A stretch of DNA of 19,791 bases, from NCBI GenBank assembly GCA_900555035.1, contig USJX01000052.1:1-19791 (forward strand). Direction: 5' to 3'. Below, piece after piece: positions 15,082 to 19,791 of the stretch. The stretch comes from an uncultured Prevotella sp. Its GTDB lineage: Bacteria > Bacteroidota > Bacteroidia > Bacteroidales > Bacteroidaceae. Within the stretch, counting starts at the first letter, position 1. The number at the start of each line of letters is the position of its first letter. Both the position numbers and the translations under genes were made by a program. Below the pieces are notes generated by a model that worked only from the letters and a program-made list of their open reading frames with translations, had not been told where the DNA came from and ran no database searches.

Positions 15082-16971
15082 ATGTTTAGAATTAAGAAAT
15101 TAGACATATTTATAGCCAAGCAATTTGGACTTCTTTTCATGGGAACCTTCTTCATCTGCCAGTTTGTGCTGATGATGCAGTTCCTGTGGCGATATATCGA
15201 TGACCTCATCGGTAAGGGAATCTCTATGGACGTAATGGCACAGTTCTTCTGGTACATGGGCTTGATGCTCGTGCCGCAAGCCCTGCCACTCGCCATCCTG
15301 CTTTCCTCACTGATGACGTTCGGTAACCTGGGCGAGAGTTCAGAGCTCACAGCCATCAAGGCTGCCGGCATCTCGCTGATGCAGGCATTCCGGTCGCTCA
15401 TCGTCATCACCATCATCATCATGTGCGGATCGTTCTACTTCCAGAACAACGTAGGACCTCAATCCAACCAGAAACTGGGACAGCTCCTGTTATCCATGAA
15501 GCAGAAGAGTCCGGAACTGGAAATCCCGGAAGGCATCTTCTACGATGGCATCCCTAACTGCAACCTCTATGTGCAGAAGAAGGACCTGAAGACGGGCAAG
15601 CTCTACGGCATCATGATTTACCGCATGACCAACAGCTACGAAGACGCAGCCATCATCCTTGCCGACTCGGGCATGCTGCAGAGTACCGCCGAGAAGAAGC
15701 ACCTCGTACTCACACTCAACAGCGGCGAATGGTTCGAAAACATGCAAAGCAGCGAATTCGGCAATAGTGCTGCCGTTCCATATAGAAGAGAGACCTTCAT
15801 CACCAAGAAAATTGTGCTCGACTTCGACGGCGGCTTTAATCTTGCCGATGCCGCATCCCTCTCTAACAATGCCAAGGCAAAGAGCCTCTCAAAGATATTC
15901 CACGACATCGACTCCATCAACGGACAGTACGACTCCGTGGGCAGAAACTATCTTTCAGAAGCCAACGCCCGGTTCTACCGCCTGGCATCAGTCAGCAAGC
16001 AGGATTCTGCCAGGGAAATCAAGAAGGGACAGAAGGAGAACTTCGACACCTTATATAATAGACTATCCAGCGAGAAGAAACTGGCAGCACTCAACGATGC
16101 CAAGATGACGGTGCAGCAGGAGACGAGCGACCTCGACTTCAAGGCAATGGTGACCCACGATGCCGACTATATCGTCAGGCTGCATCAGATAGAAGCCGTA
16201 CAGAAGTTCACACTGGCTCTGGCCTGCCTTATCTTCTTCTTCATCGGAGCCCCTTTGGGAGCCATCATCCGAAAGGGAGGTCTGGGATTCCCGGTTATCA
16301 TATCCGTGCTGGTGTTCATCATCTTCTATATCCTCGACAATACGGGCTACCGAATGGCACGTCTGGGATCGTGGTCCATCGGGTTCGGTAAGGGTCTGGC
16401 ACCAGCCGTGCTCACGCCGATAGCCATCTTCGTGACCTACAAGGCAACCAACGACTCAACGGTGTTCAACATGGAGATATACAAGAACTTCTTCATGAAG
16501 CTGCTGGGTCTGCGCATCAAGCGCCACATCTTCGGCAAGGAGGTAATCATAGAAGAACCGAGATACCAGGAAGATGCCATGCTGCTGAAGCAGCTGAACC
16601 AGGATATCTCTATATATAATAAGGTACACGAGCTGAAGAAGCTTCCAAACTTCATCCATGTGTTCTTCAAGTATCAGCCCGACCACGAGATAGAACGCAT
16701 CAGCGAGGAACTGGAAAAGATTATCGAGGACCTGAGCAACACCAAGAACAGGGTGATACTGCACAACCTCAACCTCTACCCTATCCTCGCCACCAAGGCT
16801 CACACCCGTCCGTTCGAACGCAAGTGGCTCAACATCATCGCAGCCATCATCGTTCCGGTGGGCATCGTGCTCTACCTCAGAATGTGGCGTTTCCGACTCC
16901 GGCTCAACCGCGACCTGAAGGTCATCAGCCAGAGCAACAGCAACATCATCAATCAGATAGAAAAAATGTAA
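15082..16971 (+). CDS. LptF/LptG-type (YjgP/YjgQ) inner-membrane permease with C-terminal extension
   Basis: A 629-residue member of the family that, with LptB and LptC, lifts lipopolysaccharide from the inner membrane to the Lpt bridge. I chose the ATG at 15082 because the longer frame from GTG 15007 runs over the promoter and the protein then starts MFRIKKLDIFIAKQF. Three helices come first (about 12-36, 62-82, 102-122), then a periplasmic beta-rich domain (about 123-370), then three helices (375-395, 403-422, 434-454). LptF/LptG proteins of E. coli end near this point; here about 175 more residues follow, with a charged helical part (about 500-555) and a seventh helix (about 583-600). Whether it acts as LptF or LptG cannot be told. 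ribBA starts 21 bases behind it with no promoter between, so they form an operon. Confidence 0.88.
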   Translation: MFRIKKLDIFIAKQFGLLFMGTFFICQFVLMMQFLWRYIDDLIGKGISMDVMAQFFWYMGLMLVPQALPLAILLSSLMTFGNLGESSELTAIKAAGISLMQAFRSLIVITIIIMCGSFYFQNNVGPQSNQKLGQLLLSMKQKSPELEIPEGIFYDGIPNCNLYVQKKDLKTGKLYGIMIYRMTNSYEDAAIILADSGMLQSTAEKKHLVLTLNSGEWFENMQSSEFGNSAAVPYRRETFITKKIVLDFDGGFNLADAASLSNNAKAKSLSKIFHDIDSINGQYDSVGRNYLSEANARFYRLASVSKQDSAREIKKGQKENFDTLYNRLSSEKKLAALNDAKMTVQQETSDLDFKAMVTHDADYIVRLHQIEAVQKFTLALACLIFFFIGAPLGAIIRKGGLGFPVIISVLVFIIFYILDNTGYRMARLGSWSIGFGKGLAPAVLTPIAIFVTYKATNDSTVFNMEIYKNFFMKLLGLRIKRHIFGKEVIIEEPRYQEDAMLLKQLNQDISIYNKVHELKKLPNFIHVFFKYQPDHEIERISEELEKIIEDLSNTKNRVILHNLNLYPILATKAHTRPFERKWLNIIAAIIVPVGIVLYLRMWRFRLRLNRDLKVISQSNSNIINQIEKM

Positions 16972-16992
16972 CTAATATAATAAAGTATCAAA

Positions 16993-18204
16993 ATGTCAGA
17001 CATCAAACTAAATAGCATCGAAGATGCAGTAAAGGATTTCCAGGAAGGAAAATTTGTAATCGTAGTAGATGACGAAGACCGCGAGAATGAAGGCGACCTC
17101 ATCATCGCAGCAGAAAAAATCGACGCAGAGAAGGTAAACTTCATGCTGAAGAATGCAAGAGGCGTGCTCTGCGCACCTATCACCTTGAGCCGCTGCGAAG
17201 AGCTCGACCTGCCTCACCAGGTTTCAGACAACACCTCCGTACTCGGTACACCGTTCACCGTAACCGTAGATAAGCTCGAAGGCTGCACTACAGGCGTATC
17301 AGCCCACGACCGTGCAGAAACCATCAAGGCACTCGCTGATCCGAACTCCACCCCACAGACCTTCGGCCGTCCGGGACACATCAACCCACTCTATGCCCAG
17401 GACAACGGCGTATTGAGAAGAAGCGGACACACCGAGGCAGCCATCGACCTCTGCAAGATGGCAGGACTCTATCCTGCCGGAGCACTCATGGAAATCATGA
17501 ACGAAGACGGCACCATGGCACGCCTGCCAGAACTGATGAAGATGGCGAAGGAATGGAACCTCAAGGTAATCTCCATCAAAGACATGATTGAATACCGACT
17601 CAAGAAGGAATCACTCATCGAAGTGGGCGAAGAGGTGGATATGCCAACCGACTACGGCCACTTCCGTCTCATCCCATTCCGCCAGGCAAGCAACGGCTTG
17701 GAGCACATGGCACTCATCAAGGGCGAATGGAAGGAAGACGAGCCAATCCTGGTCCGCGTTCATTCATCATGCGCCACAGGAGATATCCTAGGCAGCAAGC
17801 GATGCGACTGCGGACAGCAGCTGCACAAGGCAATGCAGATGATAGACCAGACAGGCAAGGGAGTAGTTATCTACATGCAGCAGGAAGGAAGAGGCATAGG
17901 ACTGATGAACAAGATTGCCGCCTACAAACTGCAGGAAGAAGGATACGACACCGTGGATGCCAACGTTCACCTGGGCTTCAAGCCCGACGAGCGCGACTAC
18001 GGCTGCGGTGCCCAGATGCTCCGCCACCTGGGCGTACACAAGATGCGCCTGCTCACCAACAACCCGGTGAAGCGTGTAGGCCTGGAAGCATACGGCCTCG
18101 AAATCGTAGAGAATGTAGCCATCGAAGTTGAACCAAACCAGTACAACGAGCGCTATCTCAAGACCAAGAGAGACCGCATGGGGCACACTTTACACCTCGG
18201 ATAA
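16993..18204 (+). CDS. ribBA: Bifunctional 3,4-dihydroxy-2-butanone-4-phosphate synthase / GTP cyclohydrolase II
   Basis: This 403-residue cytoplasmic protein makes both starting pieces of riboflavin. The N-terminal half (about 1-205) converts ribulose 5-phosphate to dihydroxybutanone phosphate: the acidic motif DDEDRENEGD is at 26-35, RPGHINPL at 126-133 and RRSGHTEAA at 142-150. The C-terminal half (about 206-403) opens GTP: zinc-binding Cys260, Cys271 and Cys273 (SSCATGD, SKRCDCG), QQEGRGIGL at 296-304 and LTNNP at 354-358 are all present, so both activities should be intact. It follows the permease at 21 bases and probably shares its promoter. No FMN riboswitch is seen upstream. Confidence 0.96.
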   Translation: MSDIKLNSIEDAVKDFQEGKFVIVVDDEDRENEGDLIIAAEKIDAEKVNFMLKNARGVLCAPITLSRCEELDLPHQVSDNTSVLGTPFTVTVDKLEGCTTGVSAHDRAETIKALADPNSTPQTFGRPGHINPLYAQDNGVLRRSGHTEAAIDLCKMAGLYPAGALMEIMNEDGTMARLPELMKMAKEWNLKVISIKDMIEYRLKKESLIEVGEEVDMPTDYGHFRLIPFRQASNGLEHMALIKGEWKEDEPILVRVHSSCATGDILGSKRCDCGQQLHKAMQMIDQTGKGVVIYMQQEGRGIGLMNKIAAYKLQEEGYDTVDANVHLGFKPDERDYGCGAQMLRHLGVHKMRLLTNNPVKRVGLEAYGLEIVENVAIEVEPNQYNERYLKTKRDRMGHTLHLG

Positions 18205-18217
18205 TGTAAATTTTGTT

Positions 18218-18245
18218 ATTATTTCGGGATAAAACCCGAAATAAT
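18218..18245. terminator. Hairpin behind ribBA, possible terminator
   Basis: Arms 18218-18228 and 18235-18245 form a perfect 11-bp stem (ATTATTTCGGG) with a 6-base loop, 13 bases after the ribBA stop. No clean T run follows on the plus strand (GCGCAATTTT), so termination strength is uncertain. It lies just before the aminotransferase promoter. Confidence 0.6.
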
Positions 18246-18279
18246 GCGCAATTTTCATCCGAAAAAGAAATAATTTGCT

Positions 18280-18287
18280 TAATTTTG
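18280..18287 (+). promoter_or_regulatory. -7 element of the aminotransferase promoter
   Basis: TAATTTTG, continuing CACA, lies 31 bases before the ATG at 18319. A TTTC at 18253-18256 is a weak -33 candidate at slightly long spacing. Confidence 0.75.
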
Positions 18288-18318
18288 CACACGAATATTT
18301 AATATAAAAAAAAGAATT

Positions 18319-19512
18319 ATGGCACAATTATCTGATCGTCTTAACAGATTGGCACCATCAGCAACGCTGGCGATGTCACAGAAGAGTAGTGAAATGAAAG
18401 CTCAGGGTATCGATGTAATTAACATGAGTGTAGGTGAACCAGACTTCAATACGCCAGACAACATCAAGGAGGCTGCGAAGAAGGCAATTGATGAGAACTT
18501 CTCACGTTACTCACCAGTTCCTGGTTACCCAGACTTGCGAAAGGCAATTGTAGCCAAACTGAAGAAGGAGAACGGCCTCGACTACACCATGAACGAGGTA
18601 ATCGTCGGCACAGGTGGCAAGCAGTGCGTATGTAATGCCGTATTGGCACTCGTAAATCCTGGCGACGAGGTAATCATCCCTGCTCCATATTGGGTAAGCT
18701 ACCCACAGATGGTGAAGTTGGCAGGTGGTATCCCAGTGATCGTGAACGCAGGTTTCGACCAGGACTTCAAGATGACCGCCGAGCAGCTGGAGAACGCCAT
18801 CACCGAGAAGACCAAGATGCTCATCCTCTGCTCACCAAGCAACCCAACAGGTAGCGTATATTCCAAGGAAGAGTTGGCAGCCTTGGCAGCCGTTCTCAAG
18901 AAACATCCAGAGGTATTCGTGCTGGCAGATGAAATCTACGAGCACATCAATTATATCGGCAAGCACCACAGCATCGCTCAGGAGCCAGGCATGAAGGAGC
19001 AGGTTATCATCGCCAACGGTGTATCAAAGGCATACGCCATGACAGGATGGAGAATCGGTTTCCTCGCAGGTCCAGAGTGGATCATCAAGGGCTGCAACAA
19101 ACTTCAGGGACAATATACCAGCGGCACCTGCTCTGTGAGCCAGAAGGCAGCAGAGGCAGCCTACACCCTCGATCAGGGTGCAGTAGAGGAGATGCGCGTA
19201 GCCTTTGAGCGTCGCCGCAACCTCATTGTGAAGCTGGCTAAGGAAGTACCAGGTCTCGAGGTGAACATGCCACAGGGCGCCTTCTACCTCTTCCCTAAGT
19301 GCAACAGCTACTTCGGCAAGAGCAACGGCGAGAAGACCATCAACAACTCAACCGATTTTGCGATGTACCTTCTTGAGGAAGCGCATGTAGCCACAGTAGG
19401 CGGTGATGCCTTCGGCGACCCAGACTGTTTCCGCATGAGCTACGCCACCAGCGACGAGAACATCGTAGAGGCCATCCGCCGTATCAAGGAAGCATTGAGC
19501 AAATTGAAATAA
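18319..19512 (+). CDS. aspC: Pyridoxal-phosphate aminotransferase, class I (aspartate aminotransferase type)
   Basis: A 397-residue cytoplasmic fold-type I enzyme that moves the amino group between aspartate and 2-oxoglutarate; related members act on other amino acids. Family residues are present: SVGEPDFNTP (37-46), GYPDLR (69-74), GTGGKQ (97-102) at the cofactor phosphate, NPTG (175-178), Asp204 and Tyr207 (LADEIYEHI), Schiff-base Lys237 (NGVSKAYAMTGWRIG), Arg245, and a substrate-carboxylate Arg in FRMSYAT near the C-terminus. Length is typical for the bacterial subgroup I-gamma. It has its own promoter and a hairpin after the stop. With aspA in the same window it could help route aspartate carbon to fumarate and oxaloacetate, but no shared control is seen. 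Confidence 0.93.
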   Translation: MAQLSDRLNRLAPSATLAMSQKSSEMKAQGIDVINMSVGEPDFNTPDNIKEAAKKAIDENFSRYSPVPGYPDLRKAIVAKLKKENGLDYTMNEVIVGTGGKQCVCNAVLALVNPGDEVIIPAPYWVSYPQMVKLAGGIPVIVNAGFDQDFKMTAEQLENAITEKTKMLILCSPSNPTGSVYSKEELAALAAVLKKHPEVFVLADEIYEHINYIGKHHSIAQEPGMKEQVIIANGVSKAYAMTGWRIGFLAGPEWIIKGCNKLQGQYTSGTCSVSQKAAEAAYTLDQGAVEEMRVAFERRRNLIVKLAKEVPGLEVNMPQGAFYLFPKCNSYFGKSNGEKTINNSTDFAMYLLEEAHVATVGGDAFGDPDCFRMSYATSDENIVEAIRRIKEALSKLK

Positions 19513-19553
19513 AAACGAGCAAACAAGCACGATTTACGCCCAATTTTGTAAAG

Positions 19554-19594
19554 AAAAAACGAGATATTGACTTATTTTGAGTTAATATCTCGTT
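19554..19594 (-). terminator. Hairpin with T run on the minus strand
   Basis: Arms 19558-19572 and 19580-19594 pair over 15 bp (one G-T pair) around a 7-base loop. Six T residues follow on the minus strand; on the plus strand AAAACTTCTT follows. It may still end the aminotransferase message, but its shape fits a minus-strand terminator better. Confidence 0.65.
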
Positions 19595-19633
19595 AAAACT
19601 TCTTAATTAGCGTAATAGTTTCTCATTATTTAT

Positions 19634-19641
19634 TATCTTTG
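19634..19641 (+). promoter_or_regulatory. -7 element before the last gene
   Basis: TATCTTTG matches TAnnTTTG; no -33 TTTG at the usual spacing. It implies a leader of about 120 bases, which contains nested short stems: TTCTCG/CGAGAA (19662-19667, 19697-19702) enclosing GGTCA-GAAA-TGACC (19672-19685). Confidence 0.55.
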
Positions 19642-19767
19642 CCAAAGGATTTTGAGGAACCTTCTCGCGCTGGTCAGAAATGACCCAAAAGAGATCCGAG
19701 AAACAACTAAAAAAAACGAGAAAATATTAATAATTTATTAACTAATAATTTAAAAAAAAGTAAAATT

Positions 19768-19791
19768 ATGGCAACTACAAAACAAGCAGCC
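19768..19791 (+). CDS. Start of a gene cut by the window edge
   Basis: An ATG at 19768 opens a frame of 8 codons (MATTKQAA) that runs off the window. It is preceded by an A-rich stretch, as expected for translation starts in this group, and by the -7 element at 19634. Too little is visible to name it. From memory of Bacteroidota gene order, a MotA/TolQ/ExbB-type proton channel often follows the aminotransferase and such proteins can begin this way, but this is a guess. Confidence 0.6.

Noticed and set aside
16972..16992. FMN riboswitch in front of ribBA
   Set aside because: Only 21 bases separate it from the permease gene, and no FMN-aptamer-like sequence is seen there or in the permease leader.
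17727..18131. Plus-strand frame of 134 codons inside ribBA
   Set aside because: It is an alternative frame of a gene with all catalytic residues intact; its Arg/Ala/Gln-rich product looks like frame-shift composition.

Overview
The window looks like a chromosome segment from a gut Bacteroidota of the Prevotella/Segatella type. This rests on the sequence alone: Bacteroidota -7 promoter elements (TAnnTTTG) occur in front of most genes, there is a hybrid two-component system (HTCS) ending in an AraC domain, a TonB receptor stands beside periplasmic glycoside hydrolases, and the A+T-rich spacers carry few Shine-Dalgarno sites. The exact species cannot be fixed without a search.

Positions 31-11851 (all minus strand) form a carbohydrate-use locus. 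In transcription order it holds an HTCS whose sensor is a ribose/fructose-type periplasmic binding protein, a GH92 alpha-mannosidase, a 685-base spacer with two look-alike regulated promoters, a TonB-dependent receptor broken by an in-frame TGA, a GH32 exo-fructanase, and a second regulator. That second regulator joins the same kind of binding-protein sensor straight to an AraC DNA-binding domain, with no kinase or receiver. No SusD partner is present. The GH32 enzyme and the fructose-type sensors suggest fructan use; the GH92 enzyme points to alpha-mannosides, so one or two regulons may be interleaved.

Positions 12099-14471 hold aspartate ammonia-lyase (plus strand, with terminator) and a convergent AraC-family regulator (minus). 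The spacer 14472-15081 holds the regulator's promoter, a tight cluster of DnaA-box-like 9-mers, and an elongator-type tRNA-Met with its own promoter and terminator, followed by a very A+T-rich stretch.

Positions 15082-19791 are plus-strand housekeeping genes: an LptF/LptG-type permease with a long C-terminal extension, ribBA directly behind it (21-base gap), a class I aspartate aminotransferase with its own promoter, and the first 8 codons of a further gene. The most interesting items are the twin promoter modules with identical 79-bp spacing and the C-poor transcript they may drive, the one-component membrane regulator, the nonsense-interrupted receptor, and the DnaA-box cluster.
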